DNA of 64,000 nucleotides from JAWKTV01 sp041398905. GTDB taxonomy: Bacteria; Planctomycetota; Planctomycetia; Planctomycetales; Planctomycetaceae. The position numbers and the translations under genes are program-made. The notes under the pieces were generated by a model. It saw only the letters and a list, made by a program, of their open reading frames with translations, was not told the origin of the DNA and searched no databases. The stretch covers positions 1 to 64,000 of the forward strand of contig JAWKTV010000017.1 of the NCBI GenBank assembly GCA_041398905.1, written 5' to 3'. This document shows, one piece after another, positions 49,281 to 58,600 of this stretch (the first letter of the stretch is position 1; each line of letters opens with the position of its first letter).

Positions 49281-49492
49281 ATGGTTCGAATTGCAAGGTT
49301 TGCTGGCAAGATGGCGAGCCGCTGCAACCCGCTGAAGACCGCACCGCCTGGTTCGATCCGGACGAGGATGATGGTTCCCAGTCGCATCGCAAGCGACGTC
49401 GCCTCCGCGGGCGAGCCAGACGGACCTCACCCATCGACCGCTCCCCTGCGGCCAATCCGACCGGTCCCCCGACCAGCGAGCGGGCGGCGTAG
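49281..49492 (+). CDS. Candidate small charged protein (frameshifted)
   Basis: The ATG at 49281 has AGAGGAG eight bases upstream, one of the strongest ribosome-binding sites in the window. The first frame reads MVRIARFAGK. Adding one G at about 49311 (AAGATGG to AAGGATGG) moves into a frame that stays open to a TAG at 49490. That frame gives DGEPLQPAEDRTAWFDPDED, SHRKRRRLRGRARRTSPIDR and a Pro/Ala-rich end. The result is about 70 residues with an acidic first half and a basic second half. I recognise no family. It shares an upstream repeat with the XRE gene and may be its target. The call depends on the single-base repair. Confidence 0.45.
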
Positions 49493-49949
49493 CGCCGGGC
49501 GTCATCGTTCGGACATGAAGCTCGCACCACCCGGCTCCCGGCACTCGCTCCACGCTCGGAGAACAGCCACTTGGGACGGCCGACGCCGCTCTTCGCCGGC
49601 GTCATCCCCCACAGGCTGGTCGCGACGTGCCCGGTCAATCGCCATATCAACCCGTCGTCGCTGTTCCACCCCTGCGTTCCGCCCCCCGTCCTTCAGAACT
49701 TCCTCATGGCCAGCACCGAACTGCGGAGCAGATCTCGATTTCCTCCCACTTACGGATTGGCGGGCATTGCAGGGACGCCGCGGCACGGCGAGCGTTCCGA
49801 TCACCGAAATCTGTCGACAATGGCCGCGCCGCATCTCGCCAGTTTGCGTGACCAGCCGCGAGAGCTGAATCGCCAGACGATCTCTCCGTGTCAGCTCCGA
49901 CCATCGCCCGATTCGCAAATCCCGACGCACTCCCTTGATGACCGATCAC
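49493..49949. other. Stretch without a supported gene
   Basis: 457 bases. ORFs in all frames are rich in Arg, Ser and Pro, with no recognisable pattern or ribosome-binding site. It may be decayed sequence between the small gene and the transposase remnant. Confidence 0.4.
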
Positions 49950-50315
49950 ATGCCGACCGATCCCCACCCGCCCGCCGCGCACCGACAACCGTATCCCAGC
50001 GACATCACCGATCGTCATGGCGTACCCTCCGCCGGCTGATCGCGGAGGAGCCGCGGAAGACCGGCCGCCGGGCGCACGACCGACCTGCGCGAAAGTCCTC
50101 GCGCGCTCAACTACCGCTGGACGACCGGTTGCCCCTGGCGGATGCTCCCGCACGATCTCCCCTTGGGGAACCGTCTATGGCTATGTCCGCGACTGGTCCC
50201 GCCACGGCCTGCTGCAGAAGATGCAAACGTGCTGCTGAGTCGATCGAGCCAGTCCGCGCCGCACCGCAACATTCCGCCCTCAACCCGCGACGCCTCAAAG
50301 AGCCGCCCGCAGTAA
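49950..50315 (+). mobile_element. IS5-type (DUF4096) transposase N-terminal remnant
   Basis: Pieces of one IS5-family transposase N-terminal domain appear in order across three frames: MPTDPHPPAAHRQPYPSDIT (from 49950), WRTLRRLIAEEPRKTGR, TDLRE, NYRWTTGCPWRMLPHDLP, then PWGTVYGYVRDWSRHGLLQK. The CPWRMLPHDLP..WGTVYGY block is the usual DUF4096 signature. The catalytic DDE domain is absent. After LLQKM the sequence no longer matches and reaches TAA at 50313. No terminal inverted repeats or target duplication are visible. It is either an orphan orfA or a truncated insertion; several shifts fit the one-base error pattern, so how decayed it really is remains unclear. Confidence 0.7.
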
Positions 50316-50555
50316 ACGAGGGCCGGCTCGCGCCAGCCTCCAAGCCCATCGATCGGAGCGGCTGATGCTGCGCACAGGCACCCGGCGGGTCTCCGACGTC
50401 CCGGCTTCTTGAGGCGACCGATCCGGATGAGGGCAAAGTCCGGACGCACTTTGACGCTCAGTGTCTGGTCGCGTAACTTACCGGTTGAATCCTCAGCCTG
50501 CCCCAAGCCTCTGCGGCGCAGGCCGCGTCCTCTTGTCTGTCACCGGAGCTGTCTC
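50316..50555. promoter_or_regulatory. Region upstream of livK
   Basis: 240 bases between the transposase remnant and livK; it should contain the promoter of the liv operon. An open frame runs from 50409 into livK, but its first 49 codons are Arg/Pro-rich and precede the lipoprotein signal, so I treat them as untranslated. Confidence 0.4.
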
Positions 50556-51734
50556 GTGAAGCGCCGTCACTCGATCACCGCGTTCATCGGCTTGGCCCTG
50601 ATGGGTCTGTTGGGATGTCAGGATGGCGGCGACGCCAACTCGCGGGGGACAGGCGGCGACGCCAAGGGCGAGCGTACCGAGATCGTCATTGGGCACTACG
50701 CTTCGATGACGGGCTCGGAGGCGACTTACGGGCAGTCGACGGACAATGGGATCCAGCTCGCGATCGCCGAGCGGAACGCCGCTGGCGGGGTTCGCCAACT
50801 GCCGGTCAAGCTCATCACGCACGACGATGCGGGCAAGATTCAGGAGGCGGTGACGGTCGTCAACCGGCTCATTCAGCAGGACAAGGTCGACGCGGTGCTG
50901 GGCGAGGTCGCCAGCAGTCGCAGCCTCGCCGGCGCGCCGATCTGTCAGCGAAACGGAATGCCAATGATCTCCCCCTCCAGCACGAACGAAGACGTGACCG
51001 CCGTGGGCGACATGATTTTCCGGGTCTGCTTCATCGACTCCTTCCAGGGTCTCGTCGGCGCGAAGTTCGCCCGCGAGAACCTGAAGCTGACGAAGGGGGC
51101 GGTGCTGTTCAACCGGGCACAGGCGTACTCTTCAGGCCTGAAGGAGAACTTCGTCGGGGCGTTCAAGTCGCTCGGCGGGCAACTCGTCGCCGAGGAAGCT
51201 TACGGCGACGGCGACAATGATTTCTCGGCCCAGTTGACCGCCATCCGCGACGCCAAGCCGGAGTTCATTTATGTCCCCGGCTACTACACCGAGGTCGTCA
51301 ACATCGCCCGGCAGGCTCGGCAGCTCGGCATCAAGGTGCCGTTGATCGGCGGCGACGGCTGGGACAGCGAGGAACTCAAGAACGCGGGCGACGCGCTCAA
51401 CGGCTGCTACTTCAGCAACCACTACTCCCACGAAGACACCCGACCCGAGGTTCAGGAGTTCATCACCAAGTACAAAGCGGCCTATGGCGGCAAGGTGCCC
51501 GATGGACTCGCGGCCCTCGGTTACGATGCGGCCCGCCTGCTGTTCGATGCGATGGAACGGGCCGAGTCGTTGAGCGGCGCGGACATCGCCAAAGCGATCG
51601 CCGAAACACAGGACTTCGCCGGCGTAACGGGCAAGATCTCGATTGATGCGCAGCGGAATCCCAAGAAGGACGCCGTGATGCTCGAAGTGGTCGACGGCAC
51701 GACCAAGTACGTCGCGACCGTGTCGCCGGAGTAG
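50556..51734 (+). CDS. livK: Branched-chain amino acid ABC transporter substrate-binding lipoprotein
   Basis: About 392 residues from the GTG at 50556, with GGAG eight bases upstream. VKRRHSITAFIGLALMGLLG then C is a lipoprotein signal (lipobox LLGC). The mature part is a two-lobed Leu/Ile/Val-binding fold: IVIGHYASMTGSEATYGQST, GIQLAIAERNAAGGVRQLPV, VDAVLGEVASSRSLAGAPIC, FIYVPGYYTEVVNIARQAR and VQEFITKYKAAYGGKVPDGL. It captures the ligand in the periplasm for the LivHM channel encoded next. Amino acids are the default ligand. Urea or short amides are possible, because related Urt systems look alike. Confidence 0.92.
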   Translation: MKRRHSITAFIGLALMGLLGCQDGGDANSRGTGGDAKGERTEIVIGHYASMTGSEATYGQSTDNGIQLAIAERNAAGGVRQLPVKLITHDDAGKIQEAVTVVNRLIQQDKVDAVLGEVASSRSLAGAPICQRNGMPMISPSSTNEDVTAVGDMIFRVCFIDSFQGLVGAKFARENLKLTKGAVLFNRAQAYSSGLKENFVGAFKSLGGQLVAEEAYGDGDNDFSAQLTAIRDAKPEFIYVPGYYTEVVNIARQARQLGIKVPLIGGDGWDSEELKNAGDALNGCYFSNHYSHEDTRPEVQEFITKYKAAYGGKVPDGLAALGYDAARLLFDAMERAESLSGADIAKAIAETQDFAGVTGKISIDAQRNPKKDAVMLEVVDGTTKYVATVSPE

Positions 51735-51840
51735 TTGAACAGAGCCCCGCTCGCGAGGTGCCGGCGCTTCGGCTCACTTCGGTCGATTCCAATCCCTTTC
51801 GCAAGACGCGATTCACAGAGCACGGACGCCCGGAGTACGG

Positions 51841-52821
51841 ATGGACAAGTTTCTGCAGACGCTAATGGACGGTTTCACCGTGGGCAGCCTGTACGCGCTG
51901 ATCGCGCTGGGCTACACGATGGTCTATGGCATCTTGCAGTTCATCAACTTCGCGCATGGGGACGTCTTCGCACTCGGGGTGCATCTCACCATCGTGTTCG
52001 CGGCGATGCTCGGAATCGAAGGGTTGGCCACCGGCGGGCCGGCGTCGCTGCCGGTCGTCGTTGGCGTGCTCCTGCTGACCATGCTCGCCTGCGGCTGCGT
52101 CGGCTTTCTGATCGAGCGGCTCGCCTACCGACCGTTGCGCAGTTCGCCCCGGCTCAACGTCCTCATCACAGCCATCGGCGTCTCTCTGCTACTGCAGAAC
52201 GTCGGGCAGCTTCCGTTTGTGTTCGGACCTTATCGCAAGGCGACGCCGAATCTGCTGCCCGACGTCACCCTCGCGACGATTGGCGGCGAACAGCAGACGC
52301 AGGATGATGGCACGCTCGAGATCGTCGGCGGTGTGAAGGTGACGCTCGTCAATGTGACCGTCGTGCTCGTCGCGCTGGCGATGATGCTCGCATTGCAGTA
52401 CGTCATTCACTCGACCCGGTTCGGACTCGCGATGAGGGCCGTCAGTCACGACCCACGAACCGCCGGGTTGATGGGCATCAACGTCGATCTCGTCATCAGT
52501 TTGACGTTCATGATTGGTTCGATGCTCGCCGCCGGGGCGGGGTTCCTGTACACGCTCAAGTACACCGGAAACGTCGCGCATCCCGGCGAGGCGACGTGGG
52601 TGCTGCTGGGGCTGAAGGCGTTCGTCGCCGCGGTCGTCGGCGGCATCGGCAACATTCGCGGAGCCGTGCTGGGTGGGCTGCTGATCGGCCTGACGGAGTT
52701 CTTCGGCGTCGGCTATCTGTCCAGCGAATACCGCGACGCCTACGTGTTCGCGATCCTGATCGTCGTGCTGCTCGTCCGGCCGCAAGGCATTCTGGGACGA
52801 CCCAAGATTGAAAAGGTGTGA
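51841..52821 (+). CDS. livH: Branched-chain amino acid ABC transporter permease LivH
   Basis: A 326-residue inner-membrane permease. Signature start: FLQTLMDGFTVGSLYALIAL, GYTMVYGILQFINFAHGDVF, then LIERLAYRPLRSSPRLNVLI. The coupling loop is FGLAMRAVSHDPRTAGLMGI, and the C-terminal part has ALKAFVAAVVGGIGNIRGAV-type sequence. About eight membrane segments. An insertion of about 45 residues (FGPYRKATPNLLPDVTLATI) in a periplasmic loop is a little longer than in enterobacterial LivH. It follows livK by about 105 bases and precedes livM. Confidence 0.93.
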   Translation: MDKFLQTLMDGFTVGSLYALIALGYTMVYGILQFINFAHGDVFALGVHLTIVFAAMLGIEGLATGGPASLPVVVGVLLLTMLACGCVGFLIERLAYRPLRSSPRLNVLITAIGVSLLLQNVGQLPFVFGPYRKATPNLLPDVTLATIGGEQQTQDDGTLEIVGGVKVTLVNVTVVLVALAMMLALQYVIHSTRFGLAMRAVSHDPRTAGLMGINVDLVISLTFMIGSMLAAGAGFLYTLKYTGNVAHPGEATWVLLGLKAFVAAVVGGIGNIRGAVLGGLLIGLTEFFGVGYLSSEYRDAYVFAILIVVLLVRPQGILGRPKIEKV

Positions 52822-52908
52822 TCTCCTGGCCCCCATGACCACCGACCCCCTCCGCACTCCGCATTCCGCCCGGCCGCACGGCGACGTTCGATCTCATCAG
52901 ACAGCATC

Positions 52909-54231
52909 GTGACCGACACCCATCAATCCCGCGTCAGTTCGCAGGCCGGCCTGGGCCGGACGTTGTGGAACGCGCTATGGCCGGTCCTCGTCGCCGTGCT
53001 GTGCGGACTGGTCATGCATCTGGCGATCGGCCCCTGGGCGGGGGGGTATGCATCGACGGTGATGGTCGCCTGCGCGATCAACGTCGTGCTCGCGGTCTCG
53101 CTGACGGTCGTCAACGGCTTTGCCGGACAGTTCTCGCTCGGCCATGCCGGGTTTATGGCGATTGGCGGGTACACCGCCGCCGGCATCGTCTATTACGGTT
53201 CGCTGCTGATGTGGGGGGACGCCAGTCCTTCGGGCAGCGTGCTCTCGGCGAGCTTTGATGAGGTCGCGGGCCGACCCTGGTTAGCCGCCGGCGATGCCCT
53301 GTTCGTCGTCGCCTGCCTTGTCGGCGGACTGATGGCCGCCATCGCTGGCTACGTGGTCGGTTTGCCCAGCCTCAGGCTGCGGGGCGACTACCTCGCGATC
53401 GTGACGCTCGGCTTCGGCGAGATCGTGCGCGTGCTGCTGCAGGGGACGAAGGGGCAGATTCAGCCCTGGAAAATGAGTGAGCTGGCGGAGACTCCGGGCT
53501 GGCGGCTACCGCTGCATCTGGGAGGTCCGCAAGGCTTCAACCTGTTGCCGGTGTACACGACCCTGTTCTGGGCCACCGCGGCGATGACGCTGAGTGCGAT
53601 CGTCATCTATCGCCTCAAGTACAGCGCGCTGGGACGGGAGTTCCTGTCCGTGCGCGAAGACGAGATCGCCGCGCAGGCGATGGGGGTCAACGTAACACGC
53701 GCCAAAGTGCGGGCGTTCGTCGTCGCGGCAACCTTCGCGGGTATCGCCGGCGGTCTCTACGGCCACCTCACAGGGACGATGAACGCGACCGAACTCGATT
53801 TCAAGCGATCGATCGAGATCGTCATCATGGTCGTGCTTGGGGGAATGGGCTCGATTTCCGGCGCGGCAATGGCTGCGGTGCTGTTGACGATCCTGCCGGA
53901 ACTCCTCCGCGATCCTCCCGCCATCTGGCCGGCTGGTCTGCTCGTCCTGGCGATTGTCACCTTCACTCAATGGCGCCGTCGACGCTTCTCGTGGCCCGTG
54001 CTGACCGGCATCATCGTGGCGACCATCGTGTTCGAAGTCGGCCGCCGTGTGGCCATCGCCCATGCGGTCGACCTCGCCGATTACCGGCTGGTCATCTACG
54101 CCCTGCTGCTGATCCTGATGATGCTGCTGCGGCCCGACGGCTTGTTTGGTGTCCACGAGTTCTGGGACGTGCTCGGGTTGCGCCGCGTCCCGCGGCCGGG
54201 GATCGACGGGCGATCGGAGGTGGAGGCATGA
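52909..54231 (+). CDS. livM: Branched-chain amino acid ABC transporter permease LivM
   Basis: A 440-residue permease that pairs with LivH. It starts with GTG at 52909. Motifs: YASTVMVACAINVVLAVSLT, VVNGFAGQFSLGHAGFMAIG, GLPSLRLRGDYLAIVTLGFG, then REFLSVREDEIAAQAMGVNV (coupling loop) and SIEIVIMVVLGGMGSISGAA. About 10 hydrophobic segments. The C-terminal extension (FTQWRRRRFSWPVLTGIIVA and onward) adds membrane segments not present in short LivM proteins. Its stop overlaps the livG ATG (ATGA). Confidence 0.93.
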   Translation: MTDTHQSRVSSQAGLGRTLWNALWPVLVAVLCGLVMHLAIGPWAGGYASTVMVACAINVVLAVSLTVVNGFAGQFSLGHAGFMAIGGYTAAGIVYYGSLLMWGDASPSGSVLSASFDEVAGRPWLAAGDALFVVACLVGGLMAAIAGYVVGLPSLRLRGDYLAIVTLGFGEIVRVLLQGTKGQIQPWKMSELAETPGWRLPLHLGGPQGFNLLPVYTTLFWATAAMTLSAIVIYRLKYSALGREFLSVREDEIAAQAMGVNVTRAKVRAFVVAATFAGIAGGLYGHLTGTMNATELDFKRSIEIVIMVVLGGMGSISGAAMAAVLLTILPELLRDPPAIWPAGLLVLAIVTFTQWRRRRFSWPVLTGIIVATIVFEVGRRVAIAHAVDLADYRLVIYALLLILMMLLRPDGLFGVHEFWDVLGLRRVPRPGIDGRSEVEA

Positions 54232-55028
54232 CCGCTGTCGCTCCCGAATCTCAGTCCCGTCCGCTGCTCGATGTGCGGGGACTCAGGAAGTCGTTCGGCG
54301 GACTGTCCGCCGTGCAGGGGTTCAGCCTGCCGCTGCCCGAGCGGGGACTGTATGGACTGATCGGCCCCAACGGCGCCGGTAAGACGACGGTGTTCAACCT
54401 GCTCACCGGTGTGTACACCCCGGATGAAGGCGCGATCCGCCTTGGGGACAGGCCCCTCGCGGGACTGAACCCGCATCAGATCGCGCTGGCGGGCATGTCG
54501 CGCACTTTTCAGAACATCCGGCTGTTCGGCGAGTTGTCGGTGCTGCAGAACGTGCAGCTCGCCTGTGCCCTGCGGACCAAGCGGCATCTGTTCTGGACGC
54601 TGCTGCGAACCGCTGGATCGCTGCATCGGGAAGCGGAGGTTCGCGCGCGATCGCTGGAGCTGCTGGAGCTGTTTCACTTGCAGCATCGCGCCCACGAACC
54701 GGCCCGCAGCTTGCCGTATGGGCATCAGCGAAAACTGGAGATTGTGCGGGCGCTGGCGACACAGCCCAAGGTGCTGTTGCTCGACGAACCCGCCGCCGGC
54801 ATGAATCCGCAGGAGAAGCGGCAACTCGGCGAAACGATCCGGCATATCCGCGACACTTTCGACGTCGCGATTCTACTGATCGAACACGACATGGGTCTGG
54901 TGATGGACATCTGCGAACGGATCACCGTGCTCGATCATGGAGAGACGATCGCCGTTGGGTCGCCACGCGAGATTCAGGCGGACGCGCACGTGATCAAAGC
55001 GTATCTCGGCGCAGCCGACCAGCTTTGA
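54228..55028 (+). CDS. livG: Branched-chain amino acid ABC transporter ATPase LivG
   Basis: A 266-residue ABC ATPase. The ATG at 54228 overlaps the livM stop and has GGAGG in front. Walker A GPNGAGKTTVFNLLTG, LivG-specific block MSRTFQNIRLFGELSVLQNV, signature LPYGHQRKLEIVRALA, Walker B VLLLDEPAAGMNPQE, and the H-loop LIEHDMGLVMDICERITVLD. The second ATPase LivF, which normally follows, is absent here; the next gene is a small membrane protein. Confidence 0.94.
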   Translation: MTAVAPESQSRPLLDVRGLRKSFGGLSAVQGFSLPLPERGLYGLIGPNGAGKTTVFNLLTGVYTPDEGAIRLGDRPLAGLNPHQIALAGMSRTFQNIRLFGELSVLQNVQLACALRTKRHLFWTLLRTAGSLHREAEVRARSLELLELFHLQHRAHEPARSLPYGHQRKLEIVRALATQPKVLLLDEPAAGMNPQEKRQLGETIRHIRDTFDVAILLIEHDMGLVMDICERITVLDHGETIAVGSPREIQADAHVIKAYLGAADQL

Positions 55029-55157
55029 CCTCCGCTCCGTCGCCAGCATGACCGACCTCCGCGCCGCAGTGACAGCAAGATTGTCGTGCGGCGACAGCGG
55101 AGTTGCGATACCACGTTTGTGGTTGATCTCTTGAGCACACTCAACAGTGGGGACGTG

Positions 55158-55397
55158 ATGCGATACCTCGGCCTCATGCTGCTCGCCCTCGGTGTGATCG
55201 CCCTCCTGGCGGCGATTCCGCTGTTTGGTTTCGCGGCTCTTGGACTTCTTGGGATCCTCGCCGATGTGGGCAATGACGAGAATCGTGAGATCGGTCTCCA
55301 AGCACTCTCGATGGGTCTCCCAGCCCTGGTCTCGGGACTTGTGTTGTGTGCGGGCGGACTCTGGACACTTGCCAAAAATCGCGCGCGCACGAGCTGA
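55158..55397 (+). CDS. Small two-segment membrane protein
   Basis: About 79 residues from the ATG at 55158 (MRYLGLMLLALGVIALLAAI), with GGGG a few bases upstream. Two hydrophobic segments (about 3-34 and 54-70, LPALVSGLVLCAGGLWTLA) flank a short acidic loop (ADVGNDENREIGLQ). I recognise no family. It lies between livG and the UvrA-like gene with no overlaps, and could be a stand-alone gene. Confidence 0.6.
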   Translation: MRYLGLMLLALGVIALLAAIPLFGFAALGLLGILADVGNDENREIGLQALSMGLPALVSGLVLCAGGLWTLAKNRARTS

Positions 55398-55624
55398 CAA
55401 CCGCGATCTCGCAGAGGACCCGGCCACGCTGGCCGGATCGGGTCCATCGCGCAACCGGCCATGCCGCTGCCCAACGGCTGAAACACTCCTCGCGTGGCGC
55501 GGCCTGCGCGGGGTCAGCTCGAACGGGCAGAGGGGCGACCGGTTCGCCATGACGCATGCGACGGCTAGAATGCCGTCCACCGTTCCCCAGCATCAACTGC
55601 ACCGCACAGGCGGCGACGCCCCTT

Positions 55625-58600
55625 ATGTCCGTCAGCTTCGAAGACCTCTCTCCCCAGAACTTCTCCTTCAACAGCCCGCTCGGCTGGTGTGCGGCTTGCG
55701 ATGGTCTGGGAGTCGAGCAGGGGACGAATCAGCAGGCGCTGATCGGCAGTCCGCAGCAGTCGCTAGCGGAAGGAGCGGTCACCGCGTGGCCGGACCCGAA
55801 AAGGAATCCGGAGTTCCGCCGCTGGCTCGACGCACTCGCCGCCGAGTTCGCCATCCCGCTCGATGTGCCGTGGTATCAGCTCGACCCCCGTCTGCAGCGG
55901 GTCGTGCTGTACGGCAGCGACCGCTGGGTCAATTGCCCCGCCAGCGACGATCAACCGGGCTACGAGTTTCAGTACAAGGGACTGTACCCCGCCATTGAAG
56001 AAGCGACACGTCTGTCGTTCGAATACCGCATGAAGTTTCAGGACCTTGTGGGCGAACAGCCCTGTTCGGTCTGCGGTGGAGATCGCATCCGCCCCGATGC
56101 CGCCGCCGTGCGTCTCGAACAGATGACGCTCCCGCAGCTCACGCGGTTACCGCTTGATGAAACGCTAAGTTTTCTCGACTCACTCAAGCTCACGAAGGAG
56201 CAGCAGAAGATCGCCGGCGACCTGCTCAACGAGGCGCGGCACCGGCTGCGGTTCCTGATCGACGTCGGACTCGACTACCTCACTCTCGACCGCAGCATGC
56301 CCACGCTGTCGGGCGGCGAGTCGCAGCGGATTCGACTGGCAGGACAGATCGGCCGGGCGCTCACCGGCGTGCTGTACGTCCTCGACGAACCGACGATCGG
56401 CCTGCACCCGCGCGACAACTCCCGGCTCATCGAAGCACTGCATCGTCTTCGCGATCTGGGGAACACCGTCGTGCTGGTCGAGCACGATCAGGAAGTGCTC
56501 GAGTCGGCGGATCGGTTGTACGACTTTGGTCCGGGGTCGGGCCGGTTTGGCGGAACTGTGACGGCGAGCGGCACGCCGGCCGACATCGCCAGCGATGCCG
56601 AGCATTCGCTCACAGGCGCGTACCTCTCCGGGCGACAATCGATTCCGATCCCGAAGGTTCGCCGCATGACCCGGCGCGACGAGACTGCCAACGACGGCGG
56701 CAAGCACAAGTCCGCAGCCGGAGCGCCGTTCGCCGAGACTCACGATCCGCCGCCCGGTGGGGCGTGGCTGGAGCTGACCAACTGCCGCCTGCACAACCTG
56801 CGAGGCGTAGACCTGCATGTCCCGCTGGGCACCTTCACCTGCGTCACGGGGTTGTCCGGGTCGGGCAAGAGTTCGCTCATTCAGGAGACGCTGGCCCGTG
56901 CGGTCGCGCGGCATCTGGGCCGGGGCGGAGATGCGCCTGGTCCGTTTGCGGAACTGCGCGGGGCCGAGCAGATCAGCCGCGTCATCGAGGTCGATCAAGC
57001 TCCGCTCGGGGCGACGCCGGCCTCGAATCCCGCCACCTACACCGGCGTGTTTGATCCGATCCGCGACCTGTTCAGCAAGCTGCCCGATGCCAAGGTACGG
57101 GGTTTCAAGCCGGGCCGCTTCAGCTTCAATCGTGCGGGCGGACGCTGCGAGGATTGCGAAGGACTCGGGCAAAAGAAGATCGAGATGCACTTCCTGCCCG
57201 ACGTCTGGGTCACCTGCGACACCTGCCGAGGCAAGCGGTACAACGAAGAGACGCTGGCCGTCAAATACAAAGGCCGCTCCATCTCCGAGGTGCTGGACCT
57301 GTCGATCGGACAAGGTCTGGAGCTGTTCGGCAACATCCCGAAGATTCGTGCTCCGTTGGCGACGCTCGCCGCGATTGGTCTCGACTATCTCACGCTCGGC
57401 CAGTCGGCGACGACCCTCTCCGGTGGCGAGGCACAACGGGTGAAGCTCGCCGCCGAGCTGTGCAAGCCCAACAGCGGACGCACGCTGTACCTGCTCGACG
57501 AACCGACCACCGGCCTGCACTTCGACGACATTGCGAAGCTGCTGAAGGTGCTGGGCAGCCTTGTCGAGCAGGGGAACACCGTCGTGGTGATTGAACACAA
57601 CCTCGATGTCATCAAGACCGCGGACTGGGTGATTGACGTTGGCCCCGAAGCCGGAATCGGCGGCGGGTACATCGTGGTCGAAGGTACGCCGGAGGACGTG
57701 GTCGAGTACGCGGCGAGCGTCGCGCCCGGAGCATCGAGCGTCGGGAGTCGATCGCAGAAGGGCCAGCGGGGGCGAAGCAGCAAATCGTCACTCGGCGATC
57801 AACTCTCAACACTCAACCCCACCCCGGCCAAAAACCGCAGCTACACGGGCGAACTCCTCGCGCCCGTGCTTGCGGCGGGCAAGCGGGAAGACCTCGACCT
57901 GTTCGATGTCTCGGCGGGCCTCAACAAGCGCAAGGGGGATGTCGAGATCTCCAAGGTCGGCAAAGAAGCCGCCCTGCCGTGGAAGGTCGATGGCCGCAAG
58001 TGGCACGCGCAGGATCGCCCCGCCCGCAATGGCAAGCCGTGCCAGTGGGAAGGAGCCGCCCTCGAATTCGTTGTTGACCTGATTGAAGAGTACGACGGCT
58101 TGCAGGAGGCCAACTGGGGCGACCCTTCGACGGTCGAAATCACCGCGGTCAAGAAGACCGGCACCGGCTGGTTCTTCCATGCCCTCACCGGCGACGAGTG
58201 GTTCGTCCGGTTCTACTTCCGCGTCCCGAAGGGGACATTCGACGAAGAGCAACTGGCGGAGTCGCTCGACCTCACGCCCGTGGATGAACTCGATGACATC
58301 CCGGTCTACGGCCGGGGCGAGCGGGTGAAGTTCAATAACACCAAGGGACCGTTCCAGGAGGTGATGATCGACGTTCACTCGCTCGATGACATTAACACCG
58401 ACGCGTTCCGTGAATTTATCGAAGAGGCGATCGCGCACTATGTCGAGAAGGCCGAAGAGCAGCATGCCTCGCCCATCGATCAGGTCATGCCGTGGAAGGT
58501 GCTCGGGAAGAAGTGGCACCTGGCGCGGAAGGGCTTTCCGTCGAACAAGCGGATCGACTGGAGTGCCACCGTGCTGGAGCAGCTCCTCGATGTCGTCGAG

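Noticed and set aside
49571..50365. 264-residue ORF over the XRE-liv gap
   Set aside because: Mostly Arg/Pro/Ser-rich; only one internal piece is meaningful, and that belongs to the multi-frame transposase remnant.
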